A DNA stretch of 61,507 nucleotides from an uncultured Oscillospiraceae bacterium (lineage in GTDB: Bacteria; Bacillota; Clostridia; Oscillospirales; Oscillospiraceae). Made by a program: the position numbers and the translations under genes. Below the pieces are notes generated by a model. That model saw nothing but the letters and a program-made list of their open reading frames with translations, ran no database searches and was not told the DNA's origin. Of the stretch, positions 16,381-23,966 are shown in pieces; the stretch's first letter is position 1; each line of letters opens with the position of its first letter. The DNA is taken from the NCBI GenBank assembly GCA_900758315.1, contig CAAERF010000442.1, forward strand, positions 1 through 61,507, read 5' to 3'.

Positions 16381-17461
16381 GGCTCAGTTCCGCAGCCCCG
16401 CCGGTGGAGCGCAGATTCTGAAGGCCATTGCGGACCTGCATCTGCCCGAGCTGTCCATCATGGAGGTCTGCGGCACCCACACCATGGCCATCGCCAAATC
16501 CGGCCTGCGCCAGCTGTTGCCGCCACAGATCCACCTGATCTCCGGCCCGGGGTGTCCCGTGTGTGTGACCCCCGCCGGTGTGATGGATGAGATTCTGCGG
16601 CTGAGCGAAAACCCCAACGTGATTCTGACCACCTACGGCGATCTGCTGCGGGTACCGGGCAGCGTCCACGGGGACAATTTGCAGCGGCGGAAGGCACTGG
16701 GCGCCGACGTGCGCATGGTGTATTCGCCCATGGACAGTCTGGACATGGCGGAGCAGGAACCGGACCGGGAAGTGATTTTCCTGGGGGTGGGCTTTGAGAC
16801 CACCGCCCCGGGCACTGCCATCGCCGTCCGGGAGGCCAGAGACCGGGGCCTGAAAAACTTCTCGGTGCTCAGCATGCTCAAGCGGACGGAATCCGCCCTG
16901 CGGGCCCTGATCGAGGGCGAGAGCTTCCAGGTCAGTGGCTTTCTCTGTCCCGGCCACGTGGCCACCATTGTGGGCGCGGACGGGTTCGCTTTCCTGCCCG
17001 AGGAGTACGGTATCCCCAGTGTCATCAGCGGCTTTGAGGCCGGCGACATTCTGGCGGCGGTGTACCGGCTGCTGCGGCAGATCAAGGAGGGCACGCCCAG
17101 GCTGGAGAACGAGTACACCCGGGCGGTTGCTCCGGAGGGAAACCGGATGGCGCAGGCGGTGCTGGCGGAGACCTTCACCTACCAGGACGACGTGTGGCGG
17201 GGACTGGGTACCATTCCGGACAGCGGCTACGGCCTGCGTGCGGAATTCGCGGACTTTGACGCGGCCCGGAAGTTCCCCCTCCACCCGGAGGACAAGGAGG
17301 CGGTCACCGGCTGCAAGTGCGGCGAGATCATCTGCGGTCACCGGGAGCCCATGCAGTGCCCTCTGTTCGGGACGGCCTGCGTGCCGGAGAACCCGGTGGG
17401 ACCCTGTATGGTCTCCAGCGAGGGAGCCTGTGCTGCGGCATACAAATATCAGAGGTTGTAA
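16370..17461 (+). CDS. hypD: hydrogenase maturation protein HypD
   Basis: A 363-residue iron-sulfur protein on which the Fe(CN)2CO unit is built. Motifs: EVCGTHTMAIAKSGL (active Cys), ISGPGCPVCVTP, GFETTAPGTA, FLCPGHVATI and the C-terminal cluster segment CKCGEIICGHREPMQCPLFG. The length is typical. It overlaps hypC at the 5' end and is followed 2 bases later by hypE. Confidence 0.95.
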   Translation: MLYEAQFRSPAGGAQILKAIADLHLPELSIMEVCGTHTMAIAKSGLRQLLPPQIHLISGPGCPVCVTPAGVMDEILRLSENPNVILTTYGDLLRVPGSVHGDNLQRRKALGADVRMVYSPMDSLDMAEQEPDREVIFLGVGFETTAPGTAIAVREARDRGLKNFSVLSMLKRTESALRALIEGESFQVSGFLCPGHVATIVGADGFAFLPEEYGIPSVISGFEAGDILAAVYRLLRQIKEGTPRLENEYTRAVAPEGNRMAQAVLAETFTYQDDVWRGLGTIPDSGYGLRAEFADFDAARKFPLHPEDKEAVTGCKCGEIICGHREPMQCPLFGTACVPENPVGPCMVSSEGACAAAYKYQRL

Positions 17462-17463
17462 CA

Positions 17464-18474
17464 GTGAGAGACCCATTGGAAGAAATCATCACATTGGACT
17501 ATGGCAGCGGCGGCAAAAAGACCGCCAGCCTCATTGAGGAACTGCTGGTGCCCGCCTTTCACAACGAGGCCCTGTCCGCGTTGGGGGACGGCGCGATCCT
17601 GCCGCATCAGGGAGACCTGGTGTTCTCCACCGACAGCTATGTGATCAGCCCGTACTTTTTCCCAGGCGGTGACATTGGAAAACTCAGCGTCTGCGGTACG
17701 GTCAACGATCTGGCTATGTGCGGCGGCGTCCCCAAGTACCTGAGTCTGGGCTTCATCCTGGAGGAGGGACTGCCGGTGGCGGACCTGAAGCGGATTGTGG
17801 ATTCCATCGCCAAAACTGCCGCCCAGTGCGGCGTACAGGTGGTCACCGGCGACACCAAAGTGGTGGAGCGGGGCCGGGGTGACGGCATCTATATCAACAC
17901 CGCCGGTATCGGTACGCTGGCCTGGCCGGGCCTGACGCCGGACCGCATCCAGGAGGGCGACGTGGTGATCGTCAGCGGCAACGTGGGAGATCACGGCACT
18001 GCCGTCATGCTGGCCCGCAGCGGGATGATGGAGGCGGCGGACATTCAATCCGACTGCATGCCACTGAACCAGCTGGCGGAGGCGGCGTTGACCTGCGGCG
18101 GTGTCCGGGTGCTCCGGGATCCCACCCGGGGCGGCGTGGCCACGACTCTGAATGAGTTTGTGGAAAACCGTGGTTTCTCCATTGAGCTGGAGGAGCGCGT
18201 GATCCCTGTGGCGGAAGGGGTGGCCAGTGCCTGTGAGATTCTGGGTCTGGACCCGCTCTACTGTGCCAATGAGGGAAAGATGCTGGTTATCGCGGATCGG
18301 GATGCCGCAGATGAGATACTGGCGGCGCTGCACGAGAAGCCGGGCGGCGAACATGCCGCGGTGATCGGCAGAGTCACCACCCAATATCCCGGAAAAGTAG
18401 TACTGAAAACATTCCTGGGAGGGACGCGCATTCTGGCGAAACTCACCGGCGCGCAGCTTCCGAGAATCTGTTAA
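17464..18474 (+). CDS. hypE: carbamoyl-phosphate-dependent dehydratase HypE
   Basis: A 336-residue PurM-like ATPase that dehydrates the carbamoyl group on its C-terminal Cys to a thiocyanate, donating cyanide to HypCD. The DYGSGGKKTASLIEELL start, DPTRGGVATTLNEF and the essential C-terminal PRIC are all present. The start is GTG at 17464, two bases after hypD; an in-frame extension to 17317 lies inside hypD and is rejected. Confidence 0.95.
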   Translation: MRDPLEEIITLDYGSGGKKTASLIEELLVPAFHNEALSALGDGAILPHQGDLVFSTDSYVISPYFFPGGDIGKLSVCGTVNDLAMCGGVPKYLSLGFILEEGLPVADLKRIVDSIAKTAAQCGVQVVTGDTKVVERGRGDGIYINTAGIGTLAWPGLTPDRIQEGDVVIVSGNVGDHGTAVMLARSGMMEAADIQSDCMPLNQLAEAALTCGGVRVLRDPTRGGVATTLNEFVENRGFSIELEERVIPVAEGVASACEILGLDPLYCANEGKMLVIADRDAADEILAALHEKPGGEHAAVIGRVTTQYPGKVVLKTFLGGTRILAKLTGAQLPRIC

Positions 18475-18496
18475 GAGATTGAAACGAGGTGCTCAT

Positions 18497-18895
18497 ATGC
18501 AGACGAATAAAAAGATCCTGATCACGAAAGAGGAAATCATTCCCACCGCTCAGAAGATGCGGGAGGAAGGCAGAATGCTGCTGCTGATCCACGGCCATCG
18601 GGACACCGACGGCACCCCCGTGATCACCTACGACTATTTCGTGGGCGATGTGTTTGAGAGCTATGAAGTGCGGGGCGAGGAAAAGCTCCCCGACATCTCC
18701 GACATCTATGACCTGGCGGCAGCCTGGCCGGAGCGTGAGATCAACGAGCTCATCGGCGTGGAATTTGAGGGGCTGGATTGCTCCGAGCGTCTCTTCCTGC
18801 CCGACAACATGAACGAGGACATGAAGGGCCAGATCCTGGTCACTCCTCTGGAAGAACTGCGCAAGGCAAACGGCCTTGGCCCGGAGGATTCCTGA
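18497..18895 (+). CDS. mbhK: NuoC/EchD/MbhK-like hydrogenase subunit
   Basis: A 132-residue protein that completes the complex. The segment ISDIYDLAAAWPEREINELI and then GVEFEGLDCSERLFLPDNM match the 30-kDa (NuoC) signature of complex I and energy-converting hydrogenases. The residues after LPDNM (MNEDMKGQILVTPLEEL) correspond to the substrate-arm contact loop. ATG 18497 follows GAGGTG; the TTG at 18479 is less likely. It is separated from the other structural genes by four hyp genes, which is unusual, and is the last gene before the operon terminator. Confidence 0.82.
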   Translation: MQTNKKILITKEEIIPTAQKMREEGRMLLLIHGHRDTDGTPVITYDYFVGDVFESYEVRGEEKLPDISDIYDLAAAWPEREINELIGVEFEGLDCSERLFLPDNMNEDMKGQILVTPLEELRKANGLGPEDS

Positions 18896-18919
18896 TCCCT
18901 AGTATATTAGGCGGCGAAA

Positions 18920-18967
18920 AGCGCCCCACGGTGCAAGCGTGACTTGCGTCGTGGGGCGCTGTTTTGC
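18920..18967 (+). terminator. terminator of the hydrogenase operon
   Basis: A perfect 11-bp stem AGCGCCCCACG (18920-18930) / CGTGGGGCGCT (18950-18960) with an inner GCAAG/CTTGC hairpin is followed by GTTTTG. No other terminator was seen between 5281 and here, so mbhL to mbhK can form one transcript of about 13.6 kb. Confidence 0.85.
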
Positions 18968-18979
18968 GTTGAGATGGGC

Positions 18980-19483
18980 TTACACTGCCTTGGGACAGCG
19001 CTCTTTGATAAAGGTCTGGAACTCATCAAAGGTGCCGATGGTAAAGTGCTCAGGGCTGACCATGATGGCGTTTCGCGGGCCGAACATGAGCACGTAGGAG
19101 TACTTCAGCGGACGGATTTTGATGATCTGATCGTAAGTACAGGCCAGAGAAAACGTGCCCTCCCGGACGAGAATCCGGTCGCCAAACTGGACGATGGTCT
19201 CAAACTTCTGACCGTTGTGAAGCCGGCGGTCGTTCTCCTTCATCTGCCGGAGCATGAGGGGTGGAGAGAACAGCATGGTCAGAAAGACGATGAGAAAACA
19301 GACGCCAAAGAGGACGAAAAAGGGTGTGTCCTGATTCAGCCAGGAGAAAATGGCAAAAATCAGGGCGACCAGAGAGATCAGCGTGCCGAAGCGAAAGATA
19401 TTCCGGCAGAGGATACGGCGGACGTATTCTGAGAGCATCTGGTCGGTAGAGTAGTAACGGCATTCAAAGTGAAATGGGCGCAT
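18980..19483 (-). CDS. YcxB-like membrane protein
   Basis: A 167-residue protein with two hydrophobic helices at about 32-48 and 55-75. The soluble C-terminal domain contains YDQIIKIRPLKYSYVL and a terminal FDEFQTFIKERCP, typical of the YcxB-like C-terminal domain family. Function of the family is not known. GGAGGTTGATCT precedes the ATG. It is downstream of serS on the same strand but beyond a strong terminator, so it is probably a separate unit. Confidence 0.65.
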   Translation of the reverse strand: MRPFHFECRYYSTDQMLSEYVRRILCRNIFRFGTLISLVALIFAIFSWLNQDTPFFVLFGVCFLIVFLTMLFSPPLMLRQMKENDRRLHNGQKFETIVQFGDRILVREGTFSLACTYDQIIKIRPLKYSYVLMFGPRNAIMVSPEHFTIGTFDEFQTFIKERCPKAV

Positions 19484-19513
19484 AGATCAACCTCCAGAGG
19501 ATAAAGAAGTGAG

Positions 19514-19547
19514 AAACGCTCCCGAAAATCAGGGTCCGGGAGCGTTT
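19514..19547 (-). terminator. terminator of serS
   Basis: AAACGCTCCCG (19514-19524) and CGGGAGCGTTT (19537-19547) form a perfect 11-bp stem, with CTCACTT downstream on the minus strand. Confidence 0.7.
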
Positions 19548-19562
19548 GGTTCCGTTTGACGG

Positions 19563-20858
19563 TTAGCCCAGCTGGGTTTTGCCGCCCATATAGGGCTGGA
19601 GCGCCTCGGGGATGGTCACGGTGCCGTCGGCCTGGAGGTTGTTCTCCAGGAAGGCGATGAGCATCCGGGGCGGTGCCACGCAGGTGTTGTTGAGGGTGTG
19701 AGCCAGATAGTTTTTGCCATCCTCGCCCTTGTAGCGGATCTTCAGACGGCGGGCCTGGGCGTCACCCAGGTTGGAGCAGGAGCAGACCTCAAAGTACTTC
19801 TGCTGACGGGGAGACCAGGCTTCGTTGTCGCAGCTCTTGACCTTCAAATCGGCCAGGTCGCCGGAGCAGCACTCCAGCTGACGGACGGGGATGTTCAGGC
19901 TGCGGAACAGATCCACCGAGTTACGCCACAGTTTTTCATACCAAGCCATGGAGTCCTCAGGCTTGCAGACCACGATCATCTCCTGCTTTTCGAACTGATG
20001 GACCCGGTACAGACCACGCTCTTCGATGCCGTGGGCGCCAACTTCCTTCCGGAAGCAGGGAGAGTAGGAGGTCAGGGTCAGGGGCAGCTGTTCGCCGGGG
20101 ATGATCTGGTCGATAAACCGGCCGATCATGGAGTGCTCAGAGGTGCCGATTAGGTAGAGATCCTCACCCTCGATCTTGTACATCATGGCGTCCATCTCGG
20201 GGAAGGACATGACGCCCTCCACCACGTTGCCGTGAATCATAAAGGGCGGGATCACGTAGGTGAAGCCACGGTCGATCATAAAGTCACGGGCGTAGGCCAG
20301 CACGGCCTCGTGGAGCCGGGCCACGTCGCCCAGCAGGTAGTAGAAACCGCTGCCCGCCACCCGGCCGGCGGCCTCGAAGTCGGCGCCGTTGAGCCGTTCG
20401 ATGATGTCAGTGTGGTAGGGGATCTCAAAGTCGGGGACCACCGGCTCGCCGAACCGCTGAACCTCCACGTTATAGCTGTCGTCGGGGCCGATGGGCACAG
20501 AGGGGTCGATGATGTTGGGGATGTTCAGCAGGATGGAGCGCACCTGCTGGCTCAGATCGGCGGCCTCGGCGGTGAGGCGCTTCATCTCCTCCGCCTGGGC
20601 GGAGACCTGGGCCTTGACGGCCTCGGCCTCATCCCGCTTGCTGGGATCCTTCTTGGCCTGTCCCATCAGGATGCCGATCTGCTTGGACAGCTTGTTCCGG
20701 TTGGCCCGCAGGGACTCGGACTCCTGCTTGGCCTTCAGGCTCCGCTGATACAGGTCGATGACCTGATCCACCAGGGGCAGTTTTTCCTCCTGGAACTTGT
20801 TCTTGATATTCTGCTTGACAACCTCCGGGTTGTTGCAGACAAATTTGATGTCCAGCAT
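19563..20858 (-). CDS. serS: seryl-tRNA synthetase
   Basis: A 431-residue class II synthetase charging tRNA-Ser. It has the N-terminal antiparallel coiled-coil arm (about residues 30-100). Motif 2 is FRKEVGAHGIEERGLYRVHQFEKQE-like (read as GLYRVHQFEKQE near 285), and motif 3 is NNTCVAPPRMLIAFLENN. AAGGAG precedes the ATG. Expression is controlled by the T-box leader immediately upstream. Confidence 0.97.
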   Translation of the reverse strand: MLDIKFVCNNPEVVKQNIKNKFQEEKLPLVDQVIDLYQRSLKAKQESESLRANRNKLSKQIGILMGQAKKDPSKRDEAEAVKAQVSAQAEEMKRLTAEAADLSQQVRSILLNIPNIIDPSVPIGPDDSYNVEVQRFGEPVVPDFEIPYHTDIIERLNGADFEAAGRVAGSGFYYLLGDVARLHEAVLAYARDFMIDRGFTYVIPPFMIHGNVVEGVMSFPEMDAMMYKIEGEDLYLIGTSEHSMIGRFIDQIIPGEQLPLTLTSYSPCFRKEVGAHGIEERGLYRVHQFEKQEMIVVCKPEDSMAWYEKLWRNSVDLFRSLNIPVRQLECCSGDLADLKVKSCDNEAWSPRQQKYFEVCSCSNLGDAQARRLKIRYKGEDGKNYLAHTLNNTCVAPPRMLIAFLENNLQADGTVTIPEALQPYMGGKTQLG

Positions 20859-20903
20859 TGTGGATTCTCTCCTTTTTCTTCAGTTTCTCTCTTGTTTCGC
20901 GGT

Positions 20904-21138
20904 TAAAAAGAAGGAAACCTTTCACCACACCATGGGACGAAAGATTTCCGCGTTGCCACCCAAATTGCCGGGGAGACCGGCCACTTGTCGGCAGGGTAAG
21001 GACTGCCAGACCCCGGCTTTCACCGGCAGCTGGAGAAGTGGAAGGAAGAGGGGACATCGCCGGTTTGCACCAGCCACCGGCTCTCTGGAGATGGGATCCC
21101 GCTTCCCGCTTCCGTCATCGCTGAAAACTACGATATGA
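20904..21138 (-). promoter_or_regulatory. T-box riboswitch leader of serS
   Basis: The leader between the promoter and serS holds the T-box consensus TGGGTGGCAACGCGG (minus strand, about 20966-20950). It also has an apical stem I segment AGAGAGCCGGTGGCTGGTG with a matching ACCGGC, and a terminator GGAAATCTTTC/GAAAGGTTTCC (20949-20939 with 20923-20913) followed by TTCTTTTT. Uncharged tRNA-Ser should favour antitermination. A UCC specifier is plausible in CTTCTCCAG but was not proven. Confidence 0.9.
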
Positions 21139-21144
21139 TTTTAC

Positions 21145-21174
21145 ATTATAGGCCAGTGCCGGGAACCTTGTCAA
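21145..21174 (-). promoter_or_regulatory. sigma-A promoter of the T-box-serS unit
   Basis: Minus-strand TTGACA (21174-21169), an 18-base spacer and TATAAT (21150-21145) place the transcription start just before the T-box stem I. Confidence 0.8.
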
Positions 21175-21220
21175 CCCTTTTTGCAAGCTGCATATGCGGT
21201 TGGAAACAAAACTATAGTGT

Positions 21221-22081
21221 TCAATAGCGATTTCGGTTTTTCTTTATAGATGATTCACGGTAATATGGACAAGAGACAGATGTATGACATTCTATGTCCA
21301 GTAAACTGCACTTTCTGCAGTTTTCATAGATACACCATGCTATATGTCTAGAAATAGGATTTTTTTCCTCATCTTGGGCTGGAAATTTATGTCCGTTGCA
21401 AGCTCGAAGAAGTGTCCAAAAGAATAAATTGATCGCTTTAGAGAGACTTTTGACATGCACAATTCTAAATGAAAAATATTTCATGTCTGTACCATAAATT
21501 TTGAATGATGAAAGTGAGGGAAAATAGCAATTTTTCAGCTCATTTAGAATTTTTGTCTTTCCCGTATTTGTGCTGACTGATTCTTTTGAGAAGGAAATTG
21601 GGAAAGATGATAAAAAGACTGGAGAAAAAGGATTTTGCGCGGCAAAGTAGGAGCGTGGTTTTCCGTTGTTATCCCAAACTAAGCTATCCCAAAAATAGTA
21701 ACAGATCGTGCCCAATATTGTTTTAAACTCATTATATAAAGGAAAAGCATTTTTATGTGCGCTGTAGAATTTGTCAAATGCCAAATGTTCTGCTTTTAAA
21801 TAGAAAAATGCTTTTTTATTTGTACAGTGTTTCTGTAAATGTGCAGTAGTCACATTACAATTTTTACGATAAAGGTTAAATAAATCACCAGAATCTTTAC
21901 AAGCTACCTCTGCATGAACAGCTTGATATTTTTGACTAAAATTGAAATCAGCTAGAGAATCTTGAAGTTTGGAGAGGTCACTATCTGCAGGGTCTGAAAG
22001 TTGATTATATTCGTTAATGGCATGTTTTAAAATTTTAAGATCTAATATGGTCTGAGGGGAAAGTTGGGATTCTTGTTCCAT
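21221..22081 (-). CDS. AT-rich orphan gene of unknown function
   Basis: A 286-residue protein that I do not recognise. It is visibly AT-rich (about 37% GC in a counted 60-base sample), against about 60% for its neighbours, and uses codons such as AAA, TTT and ATA that they avoid, so it is probably acquired. No signal peptide or clear membrane helix is seen. The N-terminal half is helical and Lys/Asp-rich. The C-terminus has seven Cys in about 40 residues (CIYENCRKC...CHTSVSCPYY), a possible zinc site. ATG 22081 has GGAGG eight bases upstream; an extension to 22150 has no ribosome site. It lies just upstream of the serS promoter and downstream of larE. Confidence 0.65.
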   Translation of the reverse strand: MEQESQLSPQTILDLKILKHAINEYNQLSDPADSDLSKLQDSLADFNFSQKYQAVHAEVACKDSGDLFNLYRKNCNVTTAHLQKHCTNKKAFFYLKAEHLAFDKFYSAHKNAFPLYNEFKTILGTICYYFWDSLVWDNNGKPRSYFAAQNPFSPVFLSSFPISFSKESVSTNTGKTKILNELKNCYFPSLSSFKIYGTDMKYFSFRIVHVKSLSKAINLFFWTLLRACNGHKFPAQDEEKNPISRHIAWCIYENCRKCSLLDIECHTSVSCPYYRESSIKKNRNRY

Positions 22082-22159
22082 ATGACTTACCTCCATACAA
22101 AATACATGTACTCTTAATATTGTAACTGCTGAATTACATTGAGCTAACATACGGAAGAA

Positions 22160-22966
22160 TTAAGGCAAAATCTCGTTGAGGCTGCCAGTCCGGTAACCGG
22201 TCAGGTCCAGGGTCACGTAAGAGCAGCCCAGCTTTCGCAATGTGGAGGTAATCGCCTCGTGGTGCTCCAGCACCAGAGAGAATTCCTCTGGCAGGACCTC
22301 AATGCGGGCCAGCGTGCCATGAAGCCGCACCCGGAGCTGGCCCAGGCCCAGTCCGGCGAGGTAGGTCTCCGCCTGCTCCACCAGCGTGAGTTTTTCCGCC
22401 GTCACCGGCTCTCCGTAGCAGATACGCGAGGCCAGACAGGCGGCGCTGGGCCGGTTCCAGGTGGGCAGTCCCATCCGGTGGGACAGGAAGCGGATATTGT
22501 CCTTGGTGAGGTCCGCGTCCAGAAGGGGACTTTTGATTCCCAGTTCCTGGATGGCAGCCATACCGGGCCGGTAGTCACCGGTGTCATCCACATTGGAGCC
22601 CTCCACCAGTGTAAGAAAACCCTCGGCTTCTGCCAGCGCCCGCATCCCGGTGAACAGCGTCTTTTTACAGTGGCGGCACCGGTCAGGCGGATTGTCCCGA
22701 AATGCCGGGGTGTCCAGCAGATCAGCGTGGTAGATCAGCTGGCGAATGCCCTCCCGCCGGCAGAAATCCGTGGCCTGTTCCAGTTCACGACGGGGCACTG
22801 CGGCGGAGTCGGCTGTGATGGCGATGGCGTTGTCGCCCAGCACGTCGTGGGCGGTTTTGAGCAGAAAGGTGGAGTCCACCCCGCCGGAAAAGGCCACAGC
22901 CACCCGGCCCAGCTGTTGAAGCTGTTCCTGTAGGGCCAGGAATCTGCGTTCCCGGTCAGTTGGCAT
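22160..22966 (-). CDS. larE: ATP-dependent sacrificial sulfur transferase LarE
   Basis: A 268-residue PP-loop enzyme that adenylylates and sulfurates the pyridinium precursor of the nickel-pincer nucleotide cofactor, giving up its own cysteine sulfur. P-loop AFSGGVDSTFLLK (residues 24-36), NPPDRCRHCKKTLF and the sacrificial Cys segment PSAACLASRICYG are present. No larA, larB or larC lies in the window, so partner genes must be elsewhere. GGAGGG precedes the start. Confidence 0.9.
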   Translation of the reverse strand: MPTDRERRFLALQEQLQQLGRVAVAFSGGVDSTFLLKTAHDVLGDNAIAITADSAAVPRRELEQATDFCRREGIRQLIYHADLLDTPAFRDNPPDRCRHCKKTLFTGMRALAEAEGFLTLVEGSNVDDTGDYRPGMAAIQELGIKSPLLDADLTKDNIRFLSHRMGLPTWNRPSAACLASRICYGEPVTAEKLTLVEQAETYLAGLGLGQLRVRLHGTLARIEVLPEEFSLVLEHHEAITSTLRKLGCSYVTLDLTGYRTGSLNEILP

Positions 22967-22998
22967 AAAGCATCCCTCCTCAAAACGGTTGTTTTCCC

Positions 22999-23027
22999 AT
23001 TATAAACCGGAAAGGCGGTTCCGGCAA
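22999..23027 (-). promoter_or_regulatory. sigma-A promoter of larE
   Basis: Minus-strand TTGCCG (23027-23022), 17 bases, then TATAAT (23004-22999). It is back-to-back with the promoter of the divergent gene. Confidence 0.6.
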
Positions 23028-23029
23028 GG

Positions 23030-23058
23030 TTGACCGCAGGCGGAACCGTGCATACTAG
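23030..23058 (+). promoter_or_regulatory. probable promoter of the tocopherol-cyclase-like gene
   Basis: TTGACC (23030-23035), 17 bases and TACTAG (23053-23058). The -35 lies two bases from the -35 of divergent larE, so the two promoters probably influence each other. A hairpin GAGAAAC/GTTTCTC follows in the leader (about 23068-23101). Confidence 0.45.
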
Positions 23059-23120
23059 GGGAAAACAGAGAAACACCGCCTGGGACAAGACGGCGTTTCT
23101 CCCGTAATCAGGAGGCGGCA

Positions 23121-23966
23121 ATGCGCAACTATTTTGAGGGCTGGTACCTGAAACACCAGTCAGAAACCGATTCTCTGGCTCTGATCCCGTCCTGCCACTA
23201 CGACGCGGCGGGAAAGTCCGCCGGTTCCCTGCAAGTGATCACGCCGGATTGGTCCCGGCAGGTGTCCTTCCCGACCTTCCGCTACCGGCGGGAGGAGGGG
23301 ACCTTTGTGCTGGGGAACAGCTGGTTTTCCCAGCGCGGATGTGTCCTGAATCTGGACACGCCGGAGCTGTCCCTCTCCGGGGTCCTGCGTTACGGACCCT
23401 TGACCCGACTGAGTGGGGACGTGATGGGACCGTTTCGTTTTGTACCCTTTCTCCAGTGCCGGCACAGCGTGTTCAGCCTGTCCCACAGCGTCACCGGAAC
23501 CGTCACCGTCAACGGGACCCGGATGGACTTTGACCGTGCGGTGGGGTATATGGAGGGGGACCGGGGCCATTCCTTTCCACGGCGCTATCTGTGGACCCAG
23601 TGCAGCTGGGAGCGAGACTGCGTCATGCTGTCAGTGGCGGAGGTCCCACTGCTGGGCCGGAGGATCACCGGCTGTATCGGTCTGGTGTGGCTGGAGGGAA
23701 CCCTCCATCGCCTGACCACCTATCTGGGAGCGAAGGTGACGCAGGTGGGAGAGCAGAGCGCAGAAATCCGGCAGGGCAGACTGCGGCTGAAGGTGACTGC
23801 ACTGGACTGCCGGAGCCAGCCGCTCTCCGCGCCCCAGCGGGGCGCCATGGCCCGCACCATCCACGAGAGCCTCACCTGTACCGTGCGCTATCAGCTGTGG
23901 CAGGATGAAAAGCCGCTGCTGGACGTGACCAGTGACCGGGCCAGCTTTGAGGGAATGTGGTTATAG
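23121..23966 (+). CDS. tocopherol-cyclase-like domain protein
   Basis: A 281-residue protein of the bacterial family sharing the tocopherol cyclase (lipocalin-like beta-barrel) fold. Hallmarks are the opening NYFEGWYLKHQ, the segment VGYMEGDRGHSFPRRYLW near residue 140, and a beta-rich pattern throughout. Anaerobic Firmicutes make no tocopherol, so the true ligand or reaction is unknown. CAGGAGG precedes the ATG. Its stop overlaps the end of the convergent oxidoreductase gene by 6 bases. Confidence 0.75.
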   Translation: MRNYFEGWYLKHQSETDSLALIPSCHYDAAGKSAGSLQVITPDWSRQVSFPTFRYRREEGTFVLGNSWFSQRGCVLNLDTPELSLSGVLRYGPLTRLSGDVMGPFRFVPFLQCRHSVFSLSHSVTGTVTVNGTRMDFDRAVGYMEGDRGHSFPRRYLWTQCSWERDCVMLSVAEVPLLGRRITGCIGLVWLEGTLHRLTTYLGAKVTQVGEQSAEIRQGRLRLKVTALDCRSQPLSAPQRGAMARTIHESLTCTVRYQLWQDEKPLLDVTSDRASFEGMWL

